40,723 nucleotides of DNA, from NCBI RefSeq assembly GCF_007989605.1, contig NZ_BJUL01000024.1:1-40723 (forward strand). Reading direction: 5' to 3'. The stretch is from Vreelandella venusta (lineage in GTDB: Bacteria > Pseudomonadota > Gammaproteobacteria > Pseudomonadales > Halomonadaceae). Of this stretch, positions 7,882 to 17,605 are shown piece after piece. Made by a program: the position numbers and the translations under genes. Every line of letters begins with the position of its first letter. The first letter of the stretch is position 1. The notes beneath the pieces are model-generated. The model saw nothing but the letters and a program-made list of their open reading frames with translations, was not told where the DNA came from and ran no database searches.

Positions 7882-8018
7882 TTCGACGAATAAGTTGACG
7901 TTCTGGTCAGGAACTCTTTTGTGATGTTGCCGTCATAGGCAGTTAGTGCCAAGGTAATAAAATTGTCATGGGGTATCGTCATGCTGTGCCCCATGATGAA
8001 CAATCACAGGAGGGAACC

Positions 8019-8321
8019 ATGGAACTTAAAGAACTGAAGCAATTTGTTGCGGGTCACGATAACTTTGAAATACGCGTTATCACGCATTCGGGCAGCCGCT
8101 TTTATCAACTAGAGCTTGAAGATGTAGAGGGCGAGCGACATATGTTGACCCAGCGCGGCAAGCCAATGCTGTTTCGCTCACTAGATGATGTTTATCTTGA
8201 GCTAAAGCGCGCAGGGATTCACCGTGCTTACTTAGTGCAGCATGTGCCCCAGGATGAAGTGATTGGACGCGATGCCCATTACAGCTCGCCGTTAACATCA
8301 CGTATGCCGCTAGTGTTTTAG
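8019..8321 (+). CDS. DUF6482-like small protein
   Basis: A 100-residue cytoplasmic protein. The core (IRVITHSGSRFYQLELEDVEG, then LFRSLDDVYLELKRAGI and YLVQH) resembles small proteins annotated DUF6482 in Pseudomonas and Halomonas. I recall that family only by pattern, so the assignment is tentative. Its function is not known. The ATG at 8019 is chosen over 7968 because AGGAGGG (8008-8014) stands 4 nt before it. It is a single gene facing the convergent minus-strand pair at 8354. Confidence 0.75.
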   Translation: MELKELKQFVAGHDNFEIRVITHSGSRFYQLELEDVEGERHMLTQRGKPMLFRSLDDVYLELKRAGIHRAYLVQHVPQDEVIGRDAHYSSPLTSRMPLVF

Positions 8322-8353
8322 CATTGCTAGCGCTTTAACACTATTTGGCGTCT

Positions 8354-8752
8354 TCATTTGTTAGCGTGACGTTTCTCCCACCATCGCCCTAGCCGAACAC
8401 GACGACGGGCAAAAAAACGATAGCCTGCATCCATTGCTCCTCGCAGGCCTGGTAAGCAAGAAAGCCATACTAGCCACCGGTAGCCCAGTACTGCATAGAG
8501 GGCCCGGCTGGCATCCATCCCGATATACCAATTTCCTTGGCTGTCTTTGACATGCAGTAGCCCCATCATGTCGTCAAGCCTGCGTCCTATATCGGCGGCA
8601 TTGAAATCATGACTCTGAATATCCACTAGTGCGACACGTTCTTGATGGCGATGCTTTGCAAGCCACGCGACTTCCACGCGACAAAAAGGGCAGTGCCCAT
8701 CATGATATAGCGTGACAGGTGACGTTGCGTGCAGCGTGGAGAAACGACTCAT
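8354..8752 (-). CDS. DCC-family (DUF393) thiol-disulfide oxidoreductase-like protein
   Basis: A 132-residue protein whose N-terminal VTLYHDGHCPFCRVEVAWL carries the DGxCPxC signature of the DCC/DUF393 family, thought to have a thioredoxin-like fold. The later stretch IGMDASRALYAVLGYRW is also typical. No signal peptide is seen. The partner of its predicted redox activity is unknown. The start ATG (8750-8752) overlaps the stop of the upstream photolyase gene in an ATGA arrangement, which implies translational coupling. An upstream in-frame ATG at 8788 would lie inside the photolyase gene and is less likely. Confidence 0.88.
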   Translation of the reverse strand: MSRFSTLHATSPVTLYHDGHCPFCRVEVAWLAKHRHQERVALVDIQSHDFNAADIGRRLDDMMGLLHVKDSQGNWYIGMDASRALYAVLGYRWLVWLSCLPGLRGAMDAGYRFFARRRVRLGRWWEKRHANK

Positions 8753-10329
8753 TGGGTATCCTTTGATAGATAGCCTTGTGTGTGGCAAGTCTGGCCGTAA
8801 CTTGGACTGGTGGGTAGCGAGGCAAGAAACTGTTCAGCCTGCTGACGCATCGCGTCACGCTTGTCGTCTTTCATGCGAGAGAGTGAGCCATAGATCAGCT
8901 TCATACGCGGATTGCGGTTCAGCTGTTCAGCGTTGGTTTCCAGAAAGTGCCAGTAAAGGCTATTAAACGGACACGCCTTTGGGCCTGTTACCTGTTTTGG
9001 AGAGTAGCGGCAGTGCTGGCAGTGATCAGACATTTTGTCGATATATTTGCCTGAAGCGCAGTAAGGTTTGGAGCCCATTAAACCGCCGTCAGCGTGCAGT
9101 ACCATGCCTAAGGTGTTGGGCAGCTCTACCCATTCGCAGGCATCGGCATACACCGCTAGATACCAGTCACAAAGCGCTTCAGGCTTAACACCACACAGCA
9201 GGGCAAAGTTGCCGGTTACCATCAAGCGCTGAATATGATGAGCGTAGCTGTTGTCGATAGTCATTTGGATAGCGCGCTGTAAGCAGCGCATGTCGGTATT
9301 GCCATCCCAGTAAAATGCCGGTAGTTCACGCTTAAAGCCAAGCTGATTATCACGCTTATAAGCTGGCATTTGTGTCCAGTAAAGCCCCCGAACATACTCT
9401 CGCCAACCCAGTATTTGACGAATGAACCCTTCGACAGCATTGATAGGCGCATGACCTGTTAGGTAGCGCTGCTCAGCGGCGTCACAGATTTCGTGAGGTG
9501 TTAGTAGGCCGATATTGAGTGCCGCCGATAATCTGGAGTGAAAAAGGAACGGCTCTTTATCGCTAATCGCATCTTGGTAGCGCCCAAAGTCGGCCAATCC
9601 ATGATTAAGGAAGTGGTTTAAATCCACCAGCGCCTGTCGGCGGGTGACGGGGAGGTTGAAGTTATCCAGAGACCCCATGTGTTCGCTAAAATGCTGCTTG
9701 GCATCATTGAGCGCTTCCTGGGTCAGCGCATCTTGGCGATGGGTGGGTAGCGATGGAAAGCTGAGCGTTGCTTGAATCGGCTCACGGTTGTCGTGGTCAA
9801 AGTTCCATTTTCCTCCAGCAGGTGTATCGCCCTCCATTAGTAGCCCAGTTCGTTTGCGCTGCTCGCGATAGAAATACTCCAGACGCAGCTGTTTACGCCC
9901 TTTAGCCCAGTTGGCAAAGTCATCGGGCGAGCTGAAAAAGCGATCATCTTCGATCACTTTCCAGGGGAGGGCGGCTGCTTGGCGCTGTTGCATAGCATTC
10001 CAAAGTCGCCATTCACCAGGTCTTGCTACACGCACTTCATGGCAACCGTACTGAGCGGCAATACGTTCAGCTTCCGTGATGAGTGACTGGGTATTGTCAG
10101 CATCATCAATGCGACTGTAGTGAACGTTATAGCCTTTATCGCGTAGCGCCTGTGCAAAGTGCCGCATGGCGGCCATGAATAAGCCGATTTTATGTATATG
10201 GTGAGGCACATAACGCGCTTCTTCAGCGACCTCGCAAAGAGCGATGACTGCATCGGTTGGCGCATTGCGCAGGGTTGCCAATGAAAGCGAAAGCTGATCA
10301 CCAAGGACTAATAGTAAAGGCTTCGACAT
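8749..10329 (-). CDS. Iron-sulfur (6-4) photolyase / FeS-BCP cryptochrome
   Basis: A 526-residue flavoprotein of the bacterial cryptochrome/photolyase branch that carries a [4Fe-4S] cluster (PhrB of Agrobacterium, CryB of Rhodobacter). PhrB repairs (6-4) photoproducts in a light-dependent manner. The N-terminal domain begins LLLVLGDQLSL (antenna-binding half). The C-terminal half has GWREYVRGLYW and NTLGMVLHADGGLMGSKPY. Cys349, Cys437, Cys440 and Cys453 sit one residue off the four cluster ligands of PhrB (350, 438, 441, 454), so the cluster is probably intact. It is divergent from hemH and translationally coupled to the DCC protein. Its upstream region has a GTTATAC/GTATAAC inverted repeat shared with the second photolyase locus. 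Confidence 0.93.
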   Translation of the reverse strand: MSKPLLLVLGDQLSLSLATLRNAPTDAVIALCEVAEEARYVPHHIHKIGLFMAAMRHFAQALRDKGYNVHYSRIDDADNTQSLITEAERIAAQYGCHEVRVARPGEWRLWNAMQQRQAAALPWKVIEDDRFFSSPDDFANWAKGRKQLRLEYFYREQRKRTGLLMEGDTPAGGKWNFDHDNREPIQATLSFPSLPTHRQDALTQEALNDAKQHFSEHMGSLDNFNLPVTRRQALVDLNHFLNHGLADFGRYQDAISDKEPFLFHSRLSAALNIGLLTPHEICDAAEQRYLTGHAPINAVEGFIRQILGWREYVRGLYWTQMPAYKRDNQLGFKRELPAFYWDGNTDMRCLQRAIQMTIDNSYAHHIQRLMVTGNFALLCGVKPEALCDWYLAVYADACEWVELPNTLGMVLHADGGLMGSKPYCASGKYIDKMSDHCQHCRYSPKQVTGPKACPFNSLYWHFLETNAEQLNRNPRMKLIYGSLSRMKDDKRDAMRQQAEQFLASLPTSPSYGQTCHTQGYLSKDTQ

Positions 10330-10342
10330 GAGTTGGCCTGTA

Positions 10343-10370
10343 GTTATACAAATGATGTTGATAGTATAAC
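10343..10370. promoter_or_regulatory. Inverted-repeat operator candidate between the FeS photolyase gene and hemH
   Basis: GTTATAC (10343-10349) and GTATAAC (10364-10370) are perfect inverted half-sites 14 bp apart in the 112-bp divergent intergenic region. Read on the minus strand the second is part of AGTTATACT, which recurs at 17730-17738 before the other photolyase locus. The TATAC core resembles half-sites reported for LitR-type light-responsive MerR regulators (from memory). It could serve either gene. Confidence 0.5.
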
Positions 10371-10441
10371 TTTATGCCGCAACTTTGCCGAAAAGTGTTA
10401 AGATTTTGCCAACTATTTAAAGTATCTGAGGAGTTAGCGAC

Positions 10442-11524
10442 ATGGTCGATAGCGTTGTGAAAGATCAGCCGGGTGAAGGGCGCTTGGTTCATGCACCCAG
10501 TGATCACCCTGCCGTTCCGCCTGCAAAAGTCGGCGTGGTATTGGCTAACTTGGGCACTCCGGACGCAACCGACTATTGGTCTATGCGACGCTACCTTAGC
10601 GAGTTTTTGTCCGATAAGCGTGTCGTTGATTACGCCAATTGGAAGTGGCAACCGCTTTTACAACTGATTATTTTGACCAAGCGTCCATTCTCCTCTGGTA
10701 ACGCGTATAAAAGTATTTGGAACAACGAAAAGAACGAGAGCCCGTTGTTGACCACGACGCGTGCTCAAACTGAAAAAATGGCCGCACGTTTGAAAACACT
10801 CTACGGCGATCGCGTCGAAGTAGATTTCTGTATGCGCTACGGCAATCCGTCGACGGAAAGTGTCCTTAAGCGCATGCAAGAGAAGGGCTGTGAGCGGATT
10901 GTTTTTTTTCCGCTTTACCCTCAGTACGGCTCGCCTACAACTGCCACGGCAAATGATCAGGCATTTCGCGCATTGATGAAAATGAAGTGGCAGCCTTATA
11001 TTCGTACGGTGCCCGCGTATTTTGAGCACCCGGCCTATATTCAGGCGCTAGCGAATTCTGTTCAGGAAGCTTATGACGGCTTTGAAACGCGCCCGACGAA
11101 ACTGGTCGTCAGCTACCACGGTGTCCCCGAACGTTACCTATTAGAAGGTGACCCTTACCACTGCCAATGTCAGAAAACCACTCGCTTAATGCGTGAAAAA
11201 CTAGGGTTGAGCAAAGAGGAAGTCGACACCGCCTTCCAGTCTCAGTTTGGCCCAGAAAAGTGGGTTGGCCCGCAAACCGTCGATCATGTGGCTGAGCTTG
11301 CCAAGCAAGGGCATAAACATATTGCGATTATGTCGCCTGCTTTCTCTGCTGATTGTGTTGAAACGCTGGAAGAAATTAAAGAAGAGATTCACGATAGCTT
11401 TATGGAGGCGGGAGGGGAGACGTTTAGTTATATTCCTTGCCTGAATGATCGAGACGACCATATCGATGCTTTGCTAGCGGTAGTTAATAACGAGCTGGCG
11501 GGATGGTTGTCCGCTTCTCAATAG
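10442..11524 (+). CDS. hemH: Ferrochelatase
   Basis: Inserts Fe2+ into protoporphyrin IX, the last step of protoheme synthesis. It has 360 residues. VVLANLGTPDA opens the family domain after a short extension of about 28 residues. FFPLYPQYGSPTTATA is the conserved central motif. VVSYHGVPERYL carries the catalytic His226, and SPAFSADCVETLEEI carries the conserved Glu near 307. Several Cys are present (QCQ near 241-243), but I cannot say whether a cluster is bound. AGGAG at 10429-10433 precedes the ATG. It is transcribed alone and ends in an intrinsic terminator. Confidence 0.96.
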   Translation: MVDSVVKDQPGEGRLVHAPSDHPAVPPAKVGVVLANLGTPDATDYWSMRRYLSEFLSDKRVVDYANWKWQPLLQLIILTKRPFSSGNAYKSIWNNEKNESPLLTTTRAQTEKMAARLKTLYGDRVEVDFCMRYGNPSTESVLKRMQEKGCERIVFFPLYPQYGSPTTATANDQAFRALMKMKWQPYIRTVPAYFEHPAYIQALANSVQEAYDGFETRPTKLVVSYHGVPERYLLEGDPYHCQCQKTTRLMREKLGLSKEEVDTAFQSQFGPEKWVGPQTVDHVAELAKQGHKHIAIMSPAFSADCVETLEEIKEEIHDSFMEAGGETFSYIPCLNDRDDHIDALLAVVNNELAGWLSASQ

Positions 11525-11536
11525 TGTTTTTGTCAC

Positions 11537-11571
11537 AAGCCGCCAAGGTACTTAACTAAGGCGGCTTTTTT
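11537..11571 (+). terminator. Intrinsic terminator after hemH
   Basis: AAGCCGCC (11537-11544) pairs with GGCGGCTT (11560-11567), followed by a T run to 11571. It lies 12 nt after the hemH stop. Confidence 0.88.
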
Positions 11572-11715
11572 ATGGGTTCTAGATTTCTAGAAATTTTATC
11601 AACCCTGGTATAAGGTCTGTACATTAAAAATCACATTTATTCAGCGCTTAGGGCCGTTCGGTCTTGCTACTGCCTTGGGGTTAACTGACACGTTCTTATA
11701 GGGAGAAACCACCGG

Positions 11716-14073
11716 ATGCAATTCGCTGTGTTAATGGGCTTTGTGCTGGCAGCGTCGTCGCCTTTGCTCAACCGCTGGTTTGGAGAACGGACGAGCCTGG
11801 TATTGGCGCTGTTTCCTGCCTTGATGGCTGCTTGGCTGTTCAGTCAGGCAGCCGCTGTAATGAGTGAAGGGCCACTCCTGCTGGAGTGGTCTTGGGTGCC
11901 ATCACTAGGCATCAGCTTGAGCTTTCTGCTTGATGGGTTTTCACTATTATTCGGGCTGCTGATTACCGTTATCGGCACTTTGGTATTGATTTATGCCGGT
12001 GGTTATCTCAAAGGCCATGCGGATATTGCACGCTTTCATTTAGCGCTTGTTGCGTTTATGGCTTCTATGTTGGGGCTAGTGCTCGCAGATGGATTGCTTA
12101 CGCTGTTCGTGTTCTGGGAATTAACCAGCATCACTTCTTATTTGCTGATTGGCTTTAACCACACCGATATTGAGGCAAGAAAATCCGCACGCCAGGGGCT
12201 GTTTGTAACGGTTGCTGGTGGTTTGGCGCTGATGGCAGGTCTGGTGCTGTTAGGGCAGGCAAGCGGAAGCTGGTCATTTTATGAAATTGGCCAAATGGAA
12301 AGCGATCTGCGTGAACATTCGCTTTATACCCCTATGCTTATTTGCTTGCTGTTGGGGGCGTTCACAAAATCAGCCCAGTTTCCTTTTCATTTTTGGCTAC
12401 CCAATGCCATGGCGGCGCCAACGCCGGTGTCGGCCTACCTCCACTCGGCCACCATGGTGAAAGCGGGTATTTATTTACTGGCGCGCTTACACCCGGAACT
12501 GGGTGGCACAGCGCTATGGGTCGGAATACTGTCGGTCGTCGGCGCGATTACCATGCTGACAGGCGCTTTTTTAGCGGTTCATCACACCAATATTAAAAAG
12601 CTACTGGCTTATTCCACCATTATGGCGCTGGGCACGCTAACCATGTTGCTAGGCATTGGTTCTGAGTACGCCATGACGGCATTTGTGACGTTCTTGCTAG
12701 CCCACTCGATGTACAAAGGGGCGCTGTTTATGGTTGCCGGTATTTTGGATCATGAGACTGGCACCAAAGATGTCACTGCAATGGGCGGCTTGAAGTCAGC
12801 CATGCCAATCACTGCGATGATTGCTTTTGTCGCGGCGCTGTCGTTGGCAGGCGTGCCGCCGCTATTTGGCTTCATTGGTAAAGAGCTAATGCTAGAGGCA
12901 GCGTTGGGGGCGGAGCGTTTTGATGTGTTGTTAGCATTATTTGCTTTCCTGGCGGCTATTTTGACGATTGCAGTGGCTGCCATTATTGCCTTCCGCCCCT
13001 TTTATGGGCGGCAAATTGAAACGCCTAAAACACCCCATGAAGCGCCTTTGAGTATGCTGGTCGGACCTAGTTTACTAGCACTTGGTTCGCTGTTATTAGG
13101 ACTGGCACCCGCCTTGCTGGGTGCCGATGCGCTGCTTACCTCAGCGGCGACAGCGGTGGTTGGAGAGCCGTTGCAAGTGTCATTATCGCTTTGGTACGGC
13201 GTCAATATGGCGTTGATCATGTCGATTGCCAGTCTTGGGCTAGGCTTTTTACTGTTTAAGCGCTGGGATAGCGTGCGGTGTAAGCTTGCGATGTTAGCAC
13301 CGCTAATGCGGCACGGCCCCGAGGCGGGCTATGAAGGCTTTATGAATGGCATTGTGCGTTTTTCGGAATGGCAAACACGCCTGCTGCAAAACGGTTATAT
13401 GCGCAATTACATTCTCGTCATGTTAGTAGTGCTGATTGCTTTGATTGGTAACTCAATACTTGTGCGCCATGCGCCTCAACTGGTGCTGGCGCTTGACGTA
13501 CGCTTCCATGAGGTCATTGTCGCAGGCACTATGGTGATGGGGGCTTTGTTTGCCACTATCTCTCGTTCACGCCTTGGTGCTGTAGTGTCGGTTGGCATTA
13601 TGGGGTTCTCGATTGCGCTGATTTTTATTCTCTTTAGTGCGCCGGACTTAGGCATTACCCAACTATTGGTTGAGACCATGACCGTTATCTTATTGGTTTT
13701 AGTGCTCTTCCGCTTGCCGCGTTTTTCAAACCTTTCCACAACCTTGGAGCGTATTCGAGACGGTGCAGTAGCCGCCATGATGGGAATATTGATTTTTCTA
13801 CTGATTATGACTGCTTGGAGTATTAATCAGTTTGAGCCTATTTCAATGTACATGATAGAGAATAGCGCTCCCCTGGCTTATGGTCGCAACATCGTTAACG
13901 TCATTTTGGTGGACTATCGGGCACTCGATACGCTAGGTGAAATGTTTGTGCTGGCACTTGCTGCTATAGGGGTTATCGCCATGCTTAAACTGCGCCACGG
14001 CGCAAATGAAAGCAAGCCAGCAGCGGGCGTAAACGGCGAGAAAGACAGTGTTAAGGAGCCGTACGATGGTTAA
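11716..14073 (+). CDS. mrpA: Mrp Na+/H+ antiporter subunit A
   Basis: Largest subunit of the multi-subunit Mrp (Mnh/Sha/Pha) antiporter in the inner membrane, which exports Na+ in exchange for H+. It has 785 residues with many membrane helices and is homologous to complex I NuoL. LLTLFVFWELTSITSYLLIGF and HSATMVKAGIYLLARLHPEL are typical antiporter-core motifs. The C-terminal third (about 590-700) carries the MrpA-specific extension with FSAPDLGITQLLVETMTVIL. It is not fused to MrpB, unlike the PhaAB type. AGGGAGA lies 9 nt before the ATG. It overlaps mrpB by 8 nt. First gene of mrpABCDEFG. Confidence 0.95.
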   Translation: MQFAVLMGFVLAASSPLLNRWFGERTSLVLALFPALMAAWLFSQAAAVMSEGPLLLEWSWVPSLGISLSFLLDGFSLLFGLLITVIGTLVLIYAGGYLKGHADIARFHLALVAFMASMLGLVLADGLLTLFVFWELTSITSYLLIGFNHTDIEARKSARQGLFVTVAGGLALMAGLVLLGQASGSWSFYEIGQMESDLREHSLYTPMLICLLLGAFTKSAQFPFHFWLPNAMAAPTPVSAYLHSATMVKAGIYLLARLHPELGGTALWVGILSVVGAITMLTGAFLAVHHTNIKKLLAYSTIMALGTLTMLLGIGSEYAMTAFVTFLLAHSMYKGALFMVAGILDHETGTKDVTAMGGLKSAMPITAMIAFVAALSLAGVPPLFGFIGKELMLEAALGAERFDVLLALFAFLAAILTIAVAAIIAFRPFYGRQIETPKTPHEAPLSMLVGPSLLALGSLLLGLAPALLGADALLTSAATAVVGEPLQVSLSLWYGVNMALIMSIASLGLGFLLFKRWDSVRCKLAMLAPLMRHGPEAGYEGFMNGIVRFSEWQTRLLQNGYMRNYILVMLVVLIALIGNSILVRHAPQLVLALDVRFHEVIVAGTMVMGALFATISRSRLGAVVSVGIMGFSIALIFILFSAPDLGITQLLVETMTVILLVLVLFRLPRFSNLSTTLERIRDGAVAAMMGILIFLLIMTAWSINQFEPISMYMIENSAPLAYGRNIVNVILVDYRALDTLGEMFVLALAAIGVIAMLKLRHGANESKPAAGVNGEKDSVKEPYDG

Positions 14074-14497
14074 ATCCGGCACCATTATACTCAACACTGC
14101 GGCGCGGTTTTTGATGCCGCTACAACTGATGTTTTCAATTTTCCTATTGCTGCGTGGGCACGATGAACCTGGGGGTGGGTTTATTGCTGGGCTAGTTGCC
14201 GCGGGGGCTTTCACTCTCTATCTGTTTGCCTTTGGCGTCAGTGCCACCAAAGAGGTGCTGCGGATGGTTGATCCCCGTGACTTAATTGGGGCTGGGCTGT
14301 TGCTGGGGATGATTTCAATCGTACCTGCTTGGTTTATGGGCCAACCATTTTTAACCGCTCAGTGGTGGACTATCCCCGTGATCGACTTTAAAGCATCTAC
14401 ACCGCTTATTTTCGATGTGGGGGTGTACTTTGCCGTTCTCGGCTCGGTGATGGGTATGGTAATGGCGCTGATGGAGGTGGATAAGGATGAACCCTAA
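14066..14497 (+). CDS. mrpB: Mrp antiporter subunit B
   Basis: A 143-residue membrane protein with about four helices. LRGHDEPGGGFIAGLVAAGA is the MrpB signature. The ATG at 14066 follows AAGGAG (14053-14058). A start at 14048 would extend further into mrpA and lacks a ribosome site. The separate mrpB defines the seven-gene (group 1) layout. Confidence 0.94.
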   Translation: MVKSGTIILNTAARFLMPLQLMFSIFLLLRGHDEPGGGFIAGLVAAGAFTLYLFAFGVSATKEVLRMVDPRDLIGAGLLLGMISIVPAWFMGQPFLTAQWWTIPVIDFKASTPLIFDVGVYFAVLGSVMGMVMALMEVDKDEP

Positions 14498-14515
14498 TGC
14501 ATCAGGAGGCTCCGT

Positions 14516-14863
14516 ATGGAACCACTAATGGCACTAGCAATTGGGCTACTCTACGCTGCCGCAATCTTTATGATGTTACGTCGCTCTATTGTGAAATTGG
14601 TGATTGGTCTGCTGTTGCTGTCGAATGCTGCTAACTTGCTAATTTTCACCACTGCAGGCATGACGCGAGGCGCCCCACCATTAATACCCGAAGGGATGCT
14701 GCAACCGTTAGGCGAAGTAGCGGACCCGCTGCCTCAAGCTGTTGTGTTAACGGCGATTGTTATTGCATTTGGGGTGCTGGCATTTGCTGTCGTATTAATT
14801 CGCCGTGCCTATGAAATTGTCAAAGCAGATGATTTGGACAAAATGAAGGATACCGACACGTGA
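14516..14863 (+). CDS. mrpC: Mrp antiporter subunit C
   Basis: A 115-residue, three-helix membrane protein homologous to NuoK. The core [18 protein letters not shown] and the later [20 protein letters not shown] are MrpC hallmarks. The ribosome site AGGAGG lies 5-6 nt before the ATG. Its TGA stop overlaps the GTG start of mrpD (GTGA). Confidence 0.95.
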   Translation: MEPLMALAIGLLYAAAIFMMLRRSIVKLVIGLLLLSNAANLLIFTTAGMTRGAPPLIPEGMLQPLGEVADPLPQAVVLTAIVIAFGVLAFAVVLIRRAYEIVKADDLDKMKDTDT

Positions 14864-16428
14864 GGCCTGAAGTTGCACTGCCCGTCCTGCTGCCACTGCT
14901 TTCTGGCGCACTTTCACTGCTTTTTTGGCGTTCTCGGCCCGTTCAACGCTTCATTGCGGTAGCGGGTAATGTCGCGCTACTGCTGGTAAGTGTATGGCTG
15001 TTTGCCGCTGTGTTAGCCGATGGCTACATCACTATGCAGATGGGCAGCTGGCCCGCTCCGTTTGGGATTACCCTCATTGCCGATATGTTGAGTGCCGTTA
15101 TGATTTTAATGACGGGCATCATTGGTTTGGCAATGGGGATTTATTCGCTGGCCACCACCGGAAGAGGGCACGAAAAATTTGGCTATTACCCACTAATGCA
15201 TTTGTTGCTAGCAGGGGTGGCAGGAGCCTTTTTAACTGGCGATATCTTCAACCTATATGTCTGGTTTGAGGTCATGCTGGTAGCATCATTTGCGCTGTTG
15301 ATTCTGGGCGGTGAAAGGGCGCAGATGGAAGGCGCAATAAAGTACGTTACGCTGAACCTATTGGCTTCGGTGATCTTTTTGACGGCTGTGGGGCTACTGT
15401 ATGGCACGGTAGGTACGCTCAACATGGCCGATATTGCACTGCGTATGGATGAGGCCGAGCACAGCGGAATGGTCGAAGTGCTTGCCGTGATGTTTATGGT
15501 CGCTTTTGGTATTAAAGCGGCTGCTTTTCCGCTCTTTTTCTGGCTGCCTGCTTCTTATCATACGCCGCCAGTCGCAGTATCAGCGTTGTTTGCTGGTCTG
15601 CTGACAAAGGTGGGAGTGTATGCGTTGTTCCGCGTGTTCACTGTTATTTTTGACCAAACGATGGGATACCTGCAGGATATTATGATGTGGGGCGCCGTGT
15701 TGACGATGGTAACCGGCGTACTTGGCGCTGCAGCCCAGTATGAGTTCCGGCGAATCCTCTCATTTCACATTGTGAGTCAGATTGGCTACATGATCCTTGG
15801 TTTAGCGCTGTATACGCCGCTGGCAATTGCAGGCGGTGTGTTTGCTATCGTGCATAACATTGTTGTTAAAACGAACTTGTTCCTGATCAGCGGTATTACC
15901 CACCGTTTGCAAGGCACTTATCAACTTAAGAAGATGGGCGGGCTTTATCGAGAGCGTCCTTGGTTAGCCGTAGTGTTTTTTATCTCAGCGTTTTCACTGG
16001 CGGGCATTCCACCGCTGTCGGGATTCTTTGCCAAGTTTGTGCTGGTTCGCGCTGGCCTGGAGGCGGAGGCGTATGTTGTAACAGGTTTTGCGTTGGCAGT
16101 GGGGCTCATGACACTTTATTCCATGGTTAAAATTTGGAATGACGTGTTTTGGAAAGCGCTGCCAGAAGAAAATAAAGTGCCCGCTGCGCAAACCACCAGC
16201 GGAGATGATGGCCGATTACTAAAACCAAGCCTGTGGATGATGTACACCCCAGTTGCTGTGTTGGCCATGATGTCGTTATTAATCGGTGTTTTCGCAGAAG
16301 CCATCATGCAGGTAATGATGATTATCGGTGATCAGCTAATGTCGCCATCAGGCTACATTGAAGCTGTGCTGGGCGTCTCTGCTAGTGCTGAAGATGCGCT
16401 ACTTGAGCGTGCGGAGGATGACCCATGA
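14860..16428 (+). CDS. mrpD: Mrp antiporter subunit D
   Basis: A 522-residue antiporter-like subunit homologous to NuoM/NuoN, with about 14 helices. [37 protein letters not shown] and [18 protein letters not shown] are conserved proton-channel family motifs. The start is GTG in a 4-nt overlap with mrpC, with GAAGGA upstream. It ends in a 4-nt ATGA overlap with mrpE. Confidence 0.95.
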   Translation: MRPEVALPVLLPLLSGALSLLFWRSRPVQRFIAVAGNVALLLVSVWLFAAVLADGYITMQMGSWPAPFGITLIADMLSAVMILMTGIIGLAMGIYSLATTGRGHEKFGYYPLMHLLLAGVAGAFLTGDIFNLYVWFEVMLVASFALLILGGERAQMEGAIKYVTLNLLASVIFLTAVGLLYGTVGTLNMADIALRMDEAEHSGMVEVLAVMFMVAFGIKAAAFPLFFWLPASYHTPPVAVSALFAGLLTKVGVYALFRVFTVIFDQTMGYLQDIMMWGAVLTMVTGVLGAAAQYEFRRILSFHIVSQIGYMILGLALYTPLAIAGGVFAIVHNIVVKTNLFLISGITHRLQGTYQLKKMGGLYRERPWLAVVFFISAFSLAGIPPLSGFFAKFVLVRAGLEAEAYVVTGFALAVGLMTLYSMVKIWNDVFWKALPEENKVPAAQTTSGDDGRLLKPSLWMMYTPVAVLAMMSLLIGVFAEAIMQVMMIIGDQLMSPSGYIEAVLGVSASAEDALLERAEDDP

Positions 16429-16898
16429 CAGGAGCAATTTGGAACCTTCTGCTCGGGCTAGCCTGGGTGCTATTAAGTGGCGATTTTTCCGGACTTAATC
16501 TGCTAGTAGGGATGATCTTTGGCTATATCGCGTTGCTATTAATTGAGCCTCAAGTCGACGCGTTAAAAGGTTACCCCGCTCGTGTGCCACGAATTATTGG
16601 TTTTATTGGTTTTTTTATTAAGGAGCTGGTGCGGGCAAACCTGCGCGTCGCCTTCGATATATTGACCCCTCCCTGGCACATGAAACCTGGCGTTATTGCG
16701 CTACCTCTTGCTGCACGCACGGAAATGGAAATTACGATCGTCGCTAACCTGATTTCGCTGACGCCTGGCACGCTGAGCCTTGATGTCTCTGACGATCGCA
16801 AGGTGCTCTATATTCATGCGATGTTTCTGGATAATGAAGAAGAACTTCGAAATAACTTAAAAGAGATGGAGCACCGTGCATTGGAGCTATTTCGTTAA
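16425..16898 (+). CDS. mrpE: Mrp antiporter subunit E
   Basis: A 157-residue protein with N-terminal helices and a cytoplasmic domain. TIVANLISLTPGTLSLDVSD is the MrpE signature, followed by LYIHAMFLD. Its ATG overlaps the mrpD stop (ATGA), and its TAA shares one base with the mrpF ATG (TAATG). MrpE is needed for full activity of the complex in other bacteria but not for ion transport itself. Confidence 0.94.
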   Translation: MTGAIWNLLLGLAWVLLSGDFSGLNLLVGMIFGYIALLLIEPQVDALKGYPARVPRIIGFIGFFIKELVRANLRVAFDILTPPWHMKPGVIALPLAARTEMEITIVANLISLTPGTLSLDVSDDRKVLYIHAMFLDNEEELRNNLKEMEHRALELFR

Positions 16899-17167
16899 TG
16901 GATACCGTTATTCTGATAAGCCAGATAATTATGGGGCTAGCGCTTGTACTGGCTTTCGTACGTGTCGTTCGTGGTCCTAGCTTACCTGATCGTGTTGTTG
17001 CGCTTGAATTGTTTTCCACTACGGTGGTGGGGCTAGTGGGTGTTTATGCGATTCAATCGGGGGTGGCGAGCTTTCTAGATGCGGCAATTGTGATCGCCCT
17101 GATGGGCTTTTTAGCCGCGATTGGGTTTGCACGCTATCTGGAACGTGGAGGGCCGCGAGATGATTGA
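16898..17167 (+). CDS. mrpF: Mrp antiporter subunit F
   Basis: An 89-residue, three-helix protein. FVRVVRGPSLPDRVVALEL and DAAIVIALMGFLAAIGFARY are the MrpF family signature. The start is in a TAATG overlap with mrpE, and it overlaps mrpG by 8 nt. Confidence 0.94.
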   Translation: MDTVILISQIIMGLALVLAFVRVVRGPSLPDRVVALELFSTTVVGLVGVYAIQSGVASFLDAAIVIALMGFLAAIGFARYLERGGPRDD

Positions 17168-17564
17168 ATTTATCAAAGGTGCACTGTTGATAGCGGGGGC
17201 AAGCTTTATGCTGCTAGCGGCCATTGGCTTGTTACGGCTGCCAGACTTGCTGACCCGTATGCATGCCACCACTAAGGCTGCAGCGCTTGGGGTTATTTTA
17301 ATCATGCTTGCCTCGGCCATGCACTTTGCCGAAGTTGGGGTGGTTGCGCGCTCGTTCGCGATTATTGTGTTTATTTTAATAACGGCACCGATTGCTGCCC
17401 ATGTCATTGGTAGGGCAGGTTACTTTGTTGGTTCGCGCCTCTGGAGCGGTACTGTTAAGGATGAACTGAGGCCTAATTATGACCCGCTTACCCATGAGCT
17501 TAAAAGTGGCCTAGAAACCCATGAAAATGCCAAACGGCATCCCCGCGCCACAGACCCGGACTGA
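17160..17564 (+). CDS. mrpG: Mrp antiporter subunit G
   Basis: A 134-residue membrane protein. AAIGLLRLPDLLTRMHATTK is the MrpG signature, followed by a third helix and the family-typical ITAPIAAHVIGRAGY. The ATG at 17160 follows GGAGGG (17147-17152); a start at 17121 has no such site. Last gene of the operon, 41 nt before the terminator. The soluble tail is charged. Confidence 0.94.
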   Translation: MIEFIKGALLIAGASFMLLAAIGLLRLPDLLTRMHATTKAAALGVILIMLASAMHFAEVGVVARSFAIIVFILITAPIAAHVIGRAGYFVGSRLWSGTVKDELRPNYDPLTHELKSGLETHENAKRHPRATDPD

Positions 17565-17605
17565 CGGCAATTTGCCAACTTTCCCCATGCTGACACGTCT
17601 GCTCG

